The notes under the pieces are model-generated. The model was given only the letters and a program-made list of their open reading frames with translations, was not told the origin of the DNA and searched no databases. This document shows positions 24,561-32,804 of a stretch of DNA of 40,031 nucleotides, in pieces. Position 1 is the first letter of the stretch, and each line of letters opens with the position of its first letter. Origin of the DNA: Candidatus Poribacteria bacterium (lineage in GTDB: Bacteria > Poribacteria > WGA-4E > WGA-3G); contig VXMD01000019.1 of NCBI GenBank assembly GCA_009841255.1, forward strand, positions 1 to 40,031, written 5' to 3'. Made by a program: the position numbers and the translations under genes.

Positions 24561-24800
24561 CTCCTATAGTTAAAGTTAAGACGTCTGAGAACTTTGAAAC
24601 TGTTCTGCTTTGCCCCTTATGTTGCCCCATCCAGATCACAGTATCCGAGAAGAATCAGACTTGGGGAGCATCTGAAACGTTTGAATAGCTACCACACCAA
24701 GATACCGCGATATTTTACTGTAGAAAACCGTTTAACTTGTGGAGTGAACCTGTGGCATAGGCTTCGCACAAGCCCCATGCTTTAGCTTGGAGTAGTTGAC
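24561..24800 (+). mobile_element. IS200/IS605-like remnant with right-end hairpin
   Basis: The end sequence 'agccccatgctttagcttggagtagttgac' class (24771-24800) has the form of an IS200/IS605 right end: hairpin CCCCATGC-TTTA-GCTTGGAG (24773-24792) followed by TAGTTGAC. Just upstream a short frame reads NLWHRLRTSPML and stops, as TnpB 3' tails often do. No transposase core remains. With the foldback at 24456 it fills the 353 bases between the SRPBCC and membrane-protein genes. I recognise the pattern from memory only. Confidence 0.5.
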
Positions 24801-24801
24801 T

Positions 24802-26763
24802 TTAACTAAGCAAGATTCGATAACCCGTGCTGACGCCCGTCGCCATTCCAACAAGTGCCCAGATTCCAGCGCAGGTCATCTCGCCAAGCACAAGCCCAAG
24901 GAATATCGGCCTCGCAACTCGATACATTCTCAATCCCCCGTACCTGACGAGAGTATACTTCATCATCCAGCCCAGAAAGATTGAGGGCCATAGCTTTAAT
25001 GAAGCCCAAGAACTCAGCATTGTATACCCGATTGGATGAAGCGGCCACCACACGAAAACCCTTCTCAGCCACATCAATAGTCCCATGAAAAGGCTGCCGC
25101 CGACCATAAAACCTGTGTTCGTCCAGTCCGTCCCGGTCTCGGCGTTAACGAGTACAGAAGTCAGCCACCGCATGTCGCCCGCCCCACCTGTGTACGGCGC
25201 ACGATGTGCATAGCTGACGTTGAGGACGGAATAATATGAGACAAGGGTTCCGATAACCATCGCCGCGCCCATAGCTATTAACAGCCCCCTCCGTCTGACC
25301 TTGACTTCATCCGCCGCCTTGAGACCGTTTGCCACATACGGCATCATAATCTCCCGCAAGTCGCGCGTTAGAGAGACCGGATGCATAAACAGCGATGTCA
25401 TGGTTGAAGGATTGATTCGCGCCGAACCCAGCGTGGTAAAGAGAACGTAATGCGCTGAATACGAAGGATTGACAAAAGGAATTCCGCCGTGGATGACTTG
25501 CCATGTCAAGACTATGTAAATTCCGAGAAGCACCAGCACAAAAAGCAGTGCGAATCCCAACGACATTCCCATTAGATGATTTGCAAACGCCAGCAGCAAT
25601 ATCCCGCCGACGAGACCGATAATTGTCAAACCAGCGGGCAGCGCCTCGTTTGCGTCATCGCTTTTGCGAAAGGCACTGACAAGCATACTTCTGATGTGAT
25701 GCCGTGCTTTGAAAAGGGTGTAGATGACAAAGACGAGGCACGCACCGATTTCCTGAGAAGCGCTGAATGAATACGCGTTCCACTGCACGCCTGGACCTTT
25801 GGTGATTTGGAAACCGAGCATCGAGCCGATCAGACATTGGAGTTTGAAGAATAGAAAGAAAAACCACAGGCTAAACGACACCTCAAGCGGCAGTAAATAG
25901 CTGAACCCTACTATCGAACAATACAAGTTGAGTTGCAAAGGTCTCAGTGCACTCCAAGGCCTTTCAGTTAAGTAGGGATGGGGATTGAATCGGACGGGAA
26001 ATTCCGGCACGCTAGGGAAGAACGCATGAAGGCCGTTCAACATGTGAATGCATACGGGAACGGCAAATCCGACCCATAATGCTTTGTTCCTGAAGAGTGA
26101 ATTTCTCGCTCCCGGCGGATTTTTTGCCATCTCCACAGGCAACACAACCAGCGGAAAGCTACACCGCTCAATCTCGACCCATTGTCTGCGCAGCAGCACC
26201 GAGAGGCATATCACAACAAAGTAGAGGACAAACACGTAAAGTGTCCACGCGAATAGAGGTATCAGCCATGCCCCCCAGGGGATGGATTCACCCACAGAGA
26301 TGCCTTCATAAAAGGATTTGATAGCATTCTCATCACGAACAACGCGCCAGTCGGGAATATAGTGATGGAAAAGTGCTTCCCAATCATTTTCGGGTGTTGC
26401 AAAATATTGGTAGGCGACAAGCGGGCGAAACGCATATCTCATCATGCCTGTCGAAGGAATGCCGGCGGCAGCTGCCATGATACACCAGATCGTCACCAAT
26501 TCACCCGCCGACAGTGCAAGTTTGGGAGAAACTGCGCTCAAGATGCGGTTGCCAATCAGCACCAGGAGGGTCAGGACAAAAAATGGACCGACAGGAAAAT
26601 GACCGCCAGCGAGAAAGACATTGCGGATCACGTAATCATTGTAAGGCGCAATCATACATTCCCCGGCGGCACAGATGAGCCCAATGAGAACTGCCCGCGA
26701 TGATATGCCAACAGATTTGCTCGTGGGGTTTAAATGAGTATCGAACCGTGTTGACTTGTTCAT
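24802..26763 (-). CDS. Polytopic membrane protein, DUF6785-like
   Basis: 653 residues from the ATG at 26763. It has roughly a dozen hydrophobic segments. Examples are about 24-40, FFVLTLLVLIGNRIL, LIPLFAWTLYVFVLYFVVICLSVLL, GLTIIGLVGGILLLAF and FALLFVLVLLGIYIVL, plus a C-terminal group after residue 480. Conserved-looking polar blocks are ERCSFPLVVLPVEMAK, FNPHPYLTERP and 'HPIGYTMLSSW'. The architecture recalls DUF6785 proteins, possibly distant relatives of oligopeptide-type transporters; transport is inferred, not shown. Last gene of the propeller/PhyH operon. No clear ribosome binding site. An IS605-type end abuts its stop codon, but the C-terminus looks complete. Confidence 0.7.
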   Translation of the reverse strand: MNKSTRFDTHLNPTSKSVGISSRAVLIGLICAAGECMIAPYNDYVIRNVFLAGGHFPVGPFFVLTLLVLIGNRILSAVSPKLALSAGELVTIWCIMAAAAGIPSTGMMRYAFRPLVAYQYFATPENDWEALFHHYIPDWRVVRDENAIKSFYEGISVGESIPWGAWLIPLFAWTLYVFVLYFVVICLSVLLRRQWVEIERCSFPLVVLPVEMAKNPPGARNSLFRNKALWVGFAVPVCIHMLNGLHAFFPSVPEFPVRFNPHPYLTERPWSALRPLQLNLYCSIVGFSYLLPLEVSFSLWFFFLFFKLQCLIGSMLGFQITKGPGVQWNAYSFSASQEIGACLVFVIYTLFKARHHIRSMLVSAFRKSDDANEALPAGLTIIGLVGGILLLAFANHLMGMSLGFALLFVLVLLGIYIVLTWQVIHGGIPFVNPSYSAHYVLFTTLGSARINPSTMTSLFMHPVSLTRDLREIMMPYVANGLKAADEVKVRRRGLLIAMGAAMVIGTLVSYYSVLNVSYAHRAPYTGGAGDMRWLTSVLVNAETGTDWTNTGFMVGGSLFMGLLMWLRRVFVWWPLHPIGYTMLSSWASLKLWPSIFLGWMMKYTLVRYGGLRMYRVARPIFLGLVLGEMTCAGIWALVGMATGVSTGYRILLS

Positions 26764-26783
26764 CAAAATTCACGGATTGGAAA

Positions 26784-26804
26784 CCCCCTGCCTTTAGGCG
26801 GGGG
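26784..26804. repeat. GC-rich CCTTTAGG hairpin inside the operon
   Basis: CCCCC-T-GCC-TTTA-GGC-GGGGG followed by AGGAAA, lying in the 66 bases between the PhyH stop and the membrane-protein start. It resembles an IS200/IS605 end hairpin. It could also limit read-through into the last gene. Confidence 0.55.
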
Positions 26805-26829
26805 AGGAAAATCCGCCCTCAATGTCCAA

Positions 26830-27954
26830 TCAGTCGAGGGGATTGTCCGCCTCAAGCACTCGGCGTGCCGCAGAGGAGAGCCTTCCTTCCGCCGCAGCCC
26901 GTTCCACCCAATGGGCAGGTATGCCATTTGTCCACTTGGCCGGGCTTGCGTCGGGGTCTGGTGTCCGATACGCTATCAGCAAGCCCCATCGGGTCGGGGT
27001 TCCCGGCTTGCGATGGCCGACATGATGCGGCATATGATGGGGAAATGAGACCATGCTCCCGGGCGGTAGCGAGAAGCGTACCATTTCCAACGGCTTGCCG
27101 GTGAAGGCGTGGATCTTTCCCTTCAGCCAGCCCGCTTTCATGGCGGCGTCATCATCGGGTCGCTCGGTGTTCCATTTGTACGGGATGCGGTAGAGATGAG
27201 CACCCGGGATGACCCCAAGTTCCCCACCCTCCTCGATGGTTGCCCCTTCTGGGTAGCAGAGCGTCCGAATACACTGCCGTTGCAGAAACTCGGTGGTAAG
27301 GGCGTGTCCGGTACCGATAGGATCTTCGACCTCGTACTGCCCCTGCCGATACTGGTGAGCATGCCACCGCCGCCCTATTGAGCCCGGCGTCCGGTTGAGC
27401 ATGTTGCAGTGGTCGAGTATGAAGCGGTCCCCGAAAAGTTTGGTGAATAGCTCCATCATCTGAGGGTGGGCGGTGGCGACATCCCTGATGAAGTCGTCGT
27501 ATCCAATCGAGAAATGTTCCGGCATGACTCCCTGTGACTCGTACCCGCGTGTCACCAACGTAGGACCAGGACCGAACAACCCGTGTTCGCGCATGTATTG
27601 ATTCAGTCCTCGTGGCATGAAGCGCATCTGCTCTGAGCCCCCGCAACAGGTTGCCAAAAACTTCGGGGTGATTTGCTCCGGCAACGGCGGCTGTAGCCCG
27701 CGGCCCGCGAAGTCAATGGCAGCCCAGTCGGTGTTCATGACGATCTCATCGTTCATCTGCTGTAGCTTCTGCAAGCTCTCCGTCCACCGCTTGCGACCAG
27801 CGTCGGTCAGTATACCCTCCCACACCCAATATCCTTCGCGCTCGAAGAATGTGCGGTCAAATGCCTGAAGCACTTCCGGGCGCAGCAGGTCATGCACGCG
27901 GCTTGCTGGGGCGACGTTGTCGGTTTGACTCGAATGTATAGATGATGTGTCCAT
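26830..27954 (-). CDS. Phytanoyl-CoA dioxygenase-like protein, long form
   Basis: 374 residues with a strong AAAGGAG ribosome binding site. PhyH-like fold: a 'FFEREGYWVWEGILTDAGRKRW' opening, the predicted metal motif W-H198-A-H200 instead of the usual HxD, 'GGELGVIPGAHLYRIPY' (about 243-259), and a distal cluster FPHHMPHHVGH (304-314). It may be an Fe/2-oxoglutarate oxygenase with an altered ligand set, or a relative that has changed chemistry. It lies between two propeller genes upstream and a membrane protein downstream, so it probably acts on the same substrate. The DNA looks more GC-rich than its neighbours, with several long overlapping frames on the opposite strand. Confidence 0.78.
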   Translation of the reverse strand: MDTSSIHSSQTDNVAPASRVHDLLRPEVLQAFDRTFFEREGYWVWEGILTDAGRKRWTESLQKLQQMNDEIVMNTDWAAIDFAGRGLQPPLPEQITPKFLATCCGGSEQMRFMPRGLNQYMREHGLFGPGPTLVTRGYESQGVMPEHFSIGYDDFIRDVATAHPQMMELFTKLFGDRFILDHCNMLNRTPGSIGRRWHAHQYRQGQYEVEDPIGTGHALTTEFLQRQCIRTLCYPEGATIEEGGELGVIPGAHLYRIPYKWNTERPDDDAAMKAGWLKGKIHAFTGKPLEMVRFSLPPGSMVSFPHHMPHHVGHRKPGTPTRWGLLIAYRTPDPDASPAKWTNGIPAHWVERAAAEGRLSSAARRVLEADNPLD

Positions 27955-27976
27955 TCGCTACTCCTTTGATAGAAGT

Positions 27977-29581
27977 TCAACAGTTAGTGGAAGAGCCAAC
28001 GGTATCAATGGCAGTGGTAAATCCTGGACCTCCAGCCGCCACATAGCCATCGCTGGCACCTGTTAAATCGGGACTGACCCAGAAGGAATATAACTGTCCA
28101 TTTGTTAAATGAAACCTAAATTTCACCGACTTACCCGCCAGAGAAGATAAATCTTCTCCGTTTTTCCACCTTACTAATTGACAGGTAGTATCCTTGCTTA
28201 TGGGAACGCAGTTTATCTGGGAATACGGCTCAATCTTATTGCCTTGATTGTCTAAACTTTCAACTTGGAGCATACCCTTTTTTGTATTCGTATTCACAAA
28301 AAGATGCTGGTTTCTCTTATTAAACATCACGGGTCTGGTTGTTAAAGATTCAGTAGAGAAACCGGCATTCATGGAAGCAAAACCGTCTCGGCGAAGTATT
28401 GCGAGTCCAGTCGTACCTCCTGCATACATATGTCTACCGAGTGTAGGTGACTCTCCGGACCAGGCGCCAAAATAAAAGTAAATCTTATCCTTCACTACCA
28501 AACATCCACCACCTGCCGCATGAATATAAGCCCTATTCCATGTGCCTTCCTTTCGCGATGCGGCTATAAAAGGACTGCGAACCGGTCTATGCCAGTGGAA
28601 ACCATCGCGGCTATACCCTAACACCAGTTCATTCGTCTTAGGGAATCCGCCTATGGCACATAGCTCATTGGGTGGACCTTTAAAAATTGCAAACAAGCCG
28701 AGAAGCAAGCTCTCATAGGCAACTGCGTTAACGTCATATAGCTGAGGTGCGTATCCGAGGTCAGGGTCAGCTTGGTCCAGTTCATCAGCTCTCGCCCAGA
28801 ATACGACATCTTCCTTCTTCCATGAAGCGCCTTTGATAAAATCTTCGTGTTCGCGATAACTTCGGGTGCGTCCAAGCGTACGATTAGAGGTCCGAATACT
28901 ATAAACCCACTTTTTCCTGAAGGCATTATAGAAGAAAGTCGTATTATCGCCACAAGGACCCGTTCTGACTGGCTTTCCCCAGTGGATACCATCAAATGAG
29001 GTATAAACTTCCCCGCCTGACCAGTCAGGAGAACGGAAGTATGCAAACATTTTAAACCTTTGATTCGGGTCGTTTGTTTCGGGGTCTAACCAGACGGCGG
29101 CTCCATCTCGCCGATATCCTTCCCTTACCGGAAGTACCCTGTTCGTCGCTGGCACTACATCTAACATGGGTCTATCCCAATGTAAGCCATCTTCACTTAT
29201 TGCATAACCAAGACCATCGAACCATCCAGCATGATACCATATTTTAAATAACTGTTCTTCGGCATCATAAAAAACGCCGTCATTAAACGGAGAGGCAACC
29301 GGATATTTCCCATTATTGATCTCAAGTTGCGTTTCAGGCTTTAAAACCGGATTCTCTTCATATAAGCGTGGGTTGTGAAAATCCCTTTTTAGATTGGTAT
29401 TTTCAATGAGAAAGTCATCAACAAACAGTTGTCTTCCCGTATCTATACAAATAACTGTCGGGGGATTTTCTAAGTATGGTACTGAGATGGGTGAAAGGGT
29501 TGTGTCACACAAATTGCGTGGGGGCCACTCTTCGGGCAGACGAATTCCATTATATAGAATTTCTTTCTCATTATTTTCCAT
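27977..29581 (-). CDS. Glycosidase-like five-bladed propeller protein B
   Basis: 534 residues from the ATG at 29581, chosen because GAGGT precedes it and because it then starts 16 bases after the previous stop. An ATG at 29608 would overlap that gene without a ribosome binding site. Repeated blade motifs YAISEDGLHWDRP, YTSFDGIHWGKP and YSRDGFHWHRP are those of GH32/GH43-like propellers. A C-terminal beta domain (about 440-520) contains KFRFHLTNGQLYSFWV. No signal peptide is visible, so the substrate is probably imported. Catalytic acids cannot be assigned safely; D62/D63 (FVDDF, about residue 55-60) is a candidate nucleophile region. Second gene of the operon. Confidence 0.72.
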   Translation of the reverse strand: MENNEKEILYNGIRLPEEWPPRNLCDTTLSPISVPYLENPPTVICIDTGRQLFVDDFLIENTNLKRDFHNPRLYEENPVLKPETQLEINNGKYPVASPFNDGVFYDAEEQLFKIWYHAGWFDGLGYAISEDGLHWDRPMLDVVPATNRVLPVREGYRRDGAAVWLDPETNDPNQRFKMFAYFRSPDWSGGEVYTSFDGIHWGKPVRTGPCGDNTTFFYNAFRKKWVYSIRTSNRTLGRTRSYREHEDFIKGASWKKEDVVFWARADELDQADPDLGYAPQLYDVNAVAYESLLLGLFAIFKGPPNELCAIGGFPKTNELVLGYSRDGFHWHRPVRSPFIAASRKEGTWNRAYIHAAGGGCLVVKDKIYFYFGAWSGESPTLGRHMYAGGTTGLAILRRDGFASMNAGFSTESLTTRPVMFNKRNQHLFVNTNTKKGMLQVESLDNQGNKIEPYSQINCVPISKDTTCQLVRWKNGEDLSSLAGKSVKFRFHLTNGQLYSFWVSPDLTGASDGYVAAGGPGFTTAIDTVGSSTNC

Positions 29582-29597
29582 TAGATGATACCTCATT

Positions 29598-31037
29598 TTA
29601 ATACTCATAAGTTGGATTTGGGGGTATGCCCTGATCTTTGAATCGCCGGTAATCTCCGCTCCGAATGGGGATAAAATTACCGCGGATGCTGTAGATCCTG
29701 CCGTTGAAGAGTTTTACCTCGAGCCTCACCACCTTCTCCCTAAATTCTGAGACGGATGGATGATTCTTCCACTTTGGTTTCCAAAAAAGATCATCACCCC
29801 TAAACGGTATGCAATCTTCAAAGGTATAACCTGGGTGAGGTTTCCCATCTGGATCTGTTATCTGAACCCGGACCTCCCCCTGAGGGACCTGGACGTTGAG
29901 GGTGAGTTCTTCATCGTGGAAGAAGAACAGCCGCGTCGTAAAAGATCCTGGACCGCCCTGCGGTTCAAAATAGGAAAACCCATCGAGCCTTAACTCGTGG
30001 GTTAATATTGCCCCTTCACTTAGATCCGGACGTGCGTGGATCTGGGCATGTTCTCCCTTTGAGGCGCTGGAATAGATCCTGATCTTTTTGTCTTCAGTAA
30101 TGACCATACTCGATGGGTAGATACAACCGTACCCGAATTCACCGGGCTCGGCGTTCGGTAAAAACGGCTCTCTGAGGGCTCGCTGGAAGTGCAACCCATT
30201 ATAACTGTAAGTTAGTTGGCACTGCACCTTCCCATGTATGTACTTACCCGGGCTGTCAACAATAGGGGAGACTTGATATATCCACAGGAATCCGACAAAT
30301 ATGCTCTCATAGGGGAAAACGGGCATACCATAGACCTCAGCGGCTGGCGTATCCTGGGCATCGGTCCGGATAGCCACCTCGGGTTGGGAAAAGGTACGCC
30401 AATCCTTGGTTTGATAAACCGAGATCCGGCGATCTCCGCCTTTAGGTCTTGCTGCAATAACGTAACTACCCCGGATAGGGTTCCAAAAACCCGATACTGC
30501 CGGGTCTATTCCAAATGGGTGCCACTTAGCATCTTCAATGAGTTTCCAGGATAAACCATCGGGTGAAACATACAAAGGAGAGTGTCCTTGGGAGCCACTG
30601 GAACTGACAAAAGCCTTAATCCGCTCAGCGGCGTTATCCGTATGGGCATCAAAGAAACAGGGCCCCCATTCGCCGAACCCTTCAAGAGGAAGGACCTGGT
30701 GAGAACAAGCGCGATCTGGGATTTGTATTTTATCCGATAAGTCCTCAATCTCCCATCTGACGCCGTCATCGCTTTCGATTGCTACCGCGACGTGCTGCAT
30801 CCGACGGCCTGGCCTTGCGTATTGAATAGCGAGTTGCCCCTGATACAGACAACGCCAGCGACCGGTATTGGCGTCTACAAAGACAGTTGGATAGCCCCAG
30901 GAAGGATCGAGATGAGGATCTATAAATATCCCCTCAGTTACTAATTTAGGACGTCCGACATGACGGACGAGGTTTTCCCGGCGATGCAGGTACCAATCGT
31001 CAAAAAATAGTAGGGTTGAACTACCGTTAGTGTCCAT
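29598..31037 (-). CDS. Glycosidase-like five-bladed propeller protein A
   Basis: 479 residues, AAGGAGAAAA ribosome binding site. It is distantly related to protein B: a LLFFDDWYLHRREN opening parallels FVDDFLIENTNLKR of B, and blade motifs (YVSPDGLSWKLI, YQTKDWRTFSQP, YSYNGLHFQRA) and a C-terminal REKVVRLEVKLFNGRIYSIRGNF domain follow. The shared 'F.DDW/F' start suggests a common active-site aspartate pair as in GH32/GH43 clans. No signal peptide. First gene of a four-gene minus-strand operon (31037 to 24802). No convincing promoter was found upstream, although a TATAAT occurs at 31192-31197. Confidence 0.7.
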   Translation of the reverse strand: MDTNGSSTLLFFDDWYLHRRENLVRHVGRPKLVTEGIFIDPHLDPSWGYPTVFVDANTGRWRCLYQGQLAIQYARPGRRMQHVAVAIESDDGVRWEIEDLSDKIQIPDRACSHQVLPLEGFGEWGPCFFDAHTDNAAERIKAFVSSSGSQGHSPLYVSPDGLSWKLIEDAKWHPFGIDPAVSGFWNPIRGSYVIAARPKGGDRRISVYQTKDWRTFSQPEVAIRTDAQDTPAAEVYGMPVFPYESIFVGFLWIYQVSPIVDSPGKYIHGKVQCQLTYSYNGLHFQRALREPFLPNAEPGEFGYGCIYPSSMVITEDKKIRIYSSASKGEHAQIHARPDLSEGAILTHELRLDGFSYFEPQGGPGSFTTRLFFFHDEELTLNVQVPQGEVRVQITDPDGKPHPGYTFEDCIPFRGDDLFWKPKWKNHPSVSEFREKVVRLEVKLFNGRIYSIRGNFIPIRSGDYRRFKDQGIPPNPTYEY

Positions 31038-31451
31038 GAAATTTTCTCCTTAATGGAAAAGGATGCCAACCAGAAAAGGAAATGCAGTGCGGGATTACAT
31101 CAAAACACTAAAATTCAGAGGCGAAGAGGGGAGAATGTAAAGTTAAACCGAGTGGAAGGGAATGCGTTTTGTGTATAATACCGAAGTCTTGATTATACCC
31201 AGCACGACACGAAATTGCGCTTTTATGGGAGATGGAATATGTGAGTGGAGAAAAGTCAGAGGAATATATAAGGGACGAGGGACGAGGAACGAGCAAGAAT
31301 CTGCTTTTTCATAACATGTTTGCTGCCAAAGAACCTAGGGAAGTGAGAAAGCGGTGAAACCTCCGCTTTCTCACTTCCAAAAACTCGGCTTATGCGCTTC
31401 GCGGAGCATCTCATCTGTCGTTTGCGCCATAAGTTGTATGAAAGGGAGTGT
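31038..31451. other. Intergenic region upstream of the propeller operon
   Basis: No gene is seen. It contains three 7-base tandem units (GGGACGA, GGGACGA, GGAACGA; 31272-31292), a minus-strand TATAAT (31197-31192) without a matching -35, a plus-strand TATAAT (about 31174-31179) with no gene behind it, and the long hairpin at 31339-31378. Confidence 0.5.
31339..31378. repeat. Perfect 16-bp stem-loop downstream of the LamG gene
   Basis: Arms GGAAGTGAGAAAGCGG (31339-31354) and CCGCTTTCTCACTTCC (31363-31378) with an 8-base loop. It lies 73 bases past the stop of the interrupted LamG gene on the minus strand. No T-run follows on either strand, so it is not a standard intrinsic terminator. Confidence 0.7.
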
Positions 31452-32264
31452 CTATTGGGAAGCCTGTTTAACCTTACCCCATGTGGTAGTGAGGTGCCCC
31501 AATGGAGAAACTGGGAGAAATTCCTCCATATTATTCATGACCGTCTCGATATCGTCTTTATCCAACTCGCCTTTGAAAAGGGCGACCTGATCAATGACGC
31601 CGTTGAAAAATGAACCGCCTCTGTGATCGCCCATGCTGACGCCGATTGCAAAGCCGTTCTCGTGATCAATGCTACCTTTGACCGAGCTATGGTCAATAGG
31701 ATTTCCCTGCTGTTCTCCATCGACGTAGACATATCGCTCACCCTTTGTTCTGCTAAAAACCACCGCAACATGATGCCATTTCCCGTCGTCAAGACCCGCG
31801 CCTCTGTTGTCACAAACTGTGACCGGTTCAGTCTGCAGTCAGGTCCTGATTTGTCCGCCGCCACTGAACTTGACTTCAAACCCAGTCCAGTCTCCAGCCA
31901 GCCTTGTTTTACTCATTATGAAACCCGTGCCCGCATCCGTTTTAAACCAAGCGGTAACAGTAAAGTCGGTCTTATCGCCGAGTTCAAACTCATTCAGTTT
32001 GTCAGCACTTTCCGTCTCGACCGAGGTCCCGCTGCCATCAAATTCCAGAGCACCGCCGAACTTACCTTCAACCCATTTGGGTCCGGCTATGAGTTCGCCG
32101 TCATTGCCATTCGGTGAGGAATCTTTAGCGACATTTCCTCTACCTTCGTCAAAGAGCCATATCCCGATTGCGTCATCTACGCTAACTTCAGCTGCGCTTA
32201 GTAAAGGGAACACAGAAGCTAGACAGGCGCAAGCTATGACCTTTATCAGCAATATCCGTATCAT
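31452..32264 (-). pseudogene. Secreted LamG protein interrupted by one in-frame TGA
   Basis: 270 codons with a single TGA at 31841-31839 (codon 142); both halves are in the same frame. The first 141 residues give a signal peptide (about 1-24, ending LLSAAEV) and a LamG start (AIGIWLFDEGRGNVAKDSSPNGNDG). After the TGA the frame continues LQTEPVTVCDNRGAG and KWHHVAVVFSRTKGERYVYVDG, exactly the expected next LamG strands. It ends PLGHLTTTWGKVKQ, a variant of the shared tail. The ribosome binding site (AAGGAG) is intact. A C-to-T change of CGA or a G-to-A change of TGG are simple origins. Sequencing error or read-through are alternatives. Confidence 0.8.
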
Positions 32265-32334
32265 CGATGTTTCTCCTTATTTTCTGAGATAGAAGCGTCA
32301 AATCATCAAAACCAAATTCGTCATCTTCGTCCTC

Positions 32335-32363
32335 TTGACAACCGCGTCGGTATGCGGTCTAAT
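32335..32363 (+). promoter_or_regulatory. Orphan promoter-like sequence
   Basis: TTGACA (32335-32340), 17 bases, TCTAAT (32358-32363). No plus-strand gene follows for more than 5 kb, so if active it would make a non-coding RNA antisense to the ccm direction. Confidence 0.4.
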
Positions 32364-32383
32364 TAAAACAGACCTTCGCGGTT
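32340..32383 (+). repeat. Nested stem-loop
   Basis: Outer arms AACCGCG (32340-32346) and CGCGGTT (32377-32383), inner arms GGTCT (32356-32360) and AGACC (32370-32374). Confidence 0.55.
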
Positions 32384-32610
32384 GCCTGATAAATCTGCCC
32401 GCGTTTGCTTTTGTATGTGGGGCAGGTGGCCCGTCTAACGCGTTGTGCCGCTTGGACGAGGCTTTCAAGGTTAATCGTTGATACATTGCGGGAGGTGAAC
32501 TTTGCGGGTTGCCCTCCGCTTTCCGTTATACATCTCTTTACATATGAGACCACATTTCCAAGCAAATGTCAAATTAAAATGCCACTGTTTTGCGTTAAAA
32601 TGACGAATTT

Positions 32611-32790
32611 TCACCGATTTTTCTGAAAAAAAGTGCAGTTTTTCAGTTTTTCCCGTGTGTAGTTTTCCAAATTACGCGCCAAAACGTCGGAAGACCGGGA
32701 GCGAAGGAGTTTAGATTCCTCGCTTATGAGGGCGGTCTCCCGATCAGATGCCTGGGCAAGTTGTGCCTTGAGGTCTGCGATCTGGTTCTA
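32611..32790 (-). pseudogene. Possible 3' gene remnant (coiled coil)
   Basis: An open minus-strand frame without a start codon reads NQIADLKAQLAQASDRETAL and continues with charged helical sequence to a TGA at 32611. The heptad-like LKAQLAQ pattern resembles the coiled-coil tails of Uma2 proteins such as the one at 36229. A TAG precedes the frame. It may be chance. Confidence 0.25.
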
Positions 32791-32804
32791 AGATATAGGG
32801 GAGC

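Larger units (their letters stand above)
32265..32804. other. 540-base non-coding region
   Basis: No convincing gene. It holds a plus-strand promoter-like pair (32335-32363), a nested stem-loop (32340-32383), a GC-rich foldback near 32488-32522, an AT-rich stretch (32560-32640), and a possible gene remnant on the minus strand (32611-32790). Small frames on both strands (up to 73 codons) lack ribosome binding sites. Confidence 0.5.

Noticed and set aside
27152-27646. Open frames of up to 164 residues overlapping the long PhyH gene
   Set aside because: They are side effects of GC-rich sequence; the PhyH frame has a ribosome binding site and family motifs.
31174-31197. TATAAT boxes as the promoter of the propeller operon
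   Set aside because: No -35 hexamer lies at 16-18 bases on the correct strand, so I could not support a promoter there.
31452-31763. A separate 103-residue gene at the 3' half of the LamG pseudogene
   Set aside because: It is the in-frame continuation of the upstream half after one TGA, starts in mid-domain and has no ribosome binding site.
31839-31841. Selenocysteine or a recoded TGA
   Set aside because: The site is in a LamG strand with no redox role, no selenocysteine insertion hairpin was recognised, and TGA ends several core genes in this window.
32359-32626. Small frames on both strands in the non-coding region
   Set aside because: No ribosome binding sites and overlap with stem-loops; sequence conservation could not be tested.
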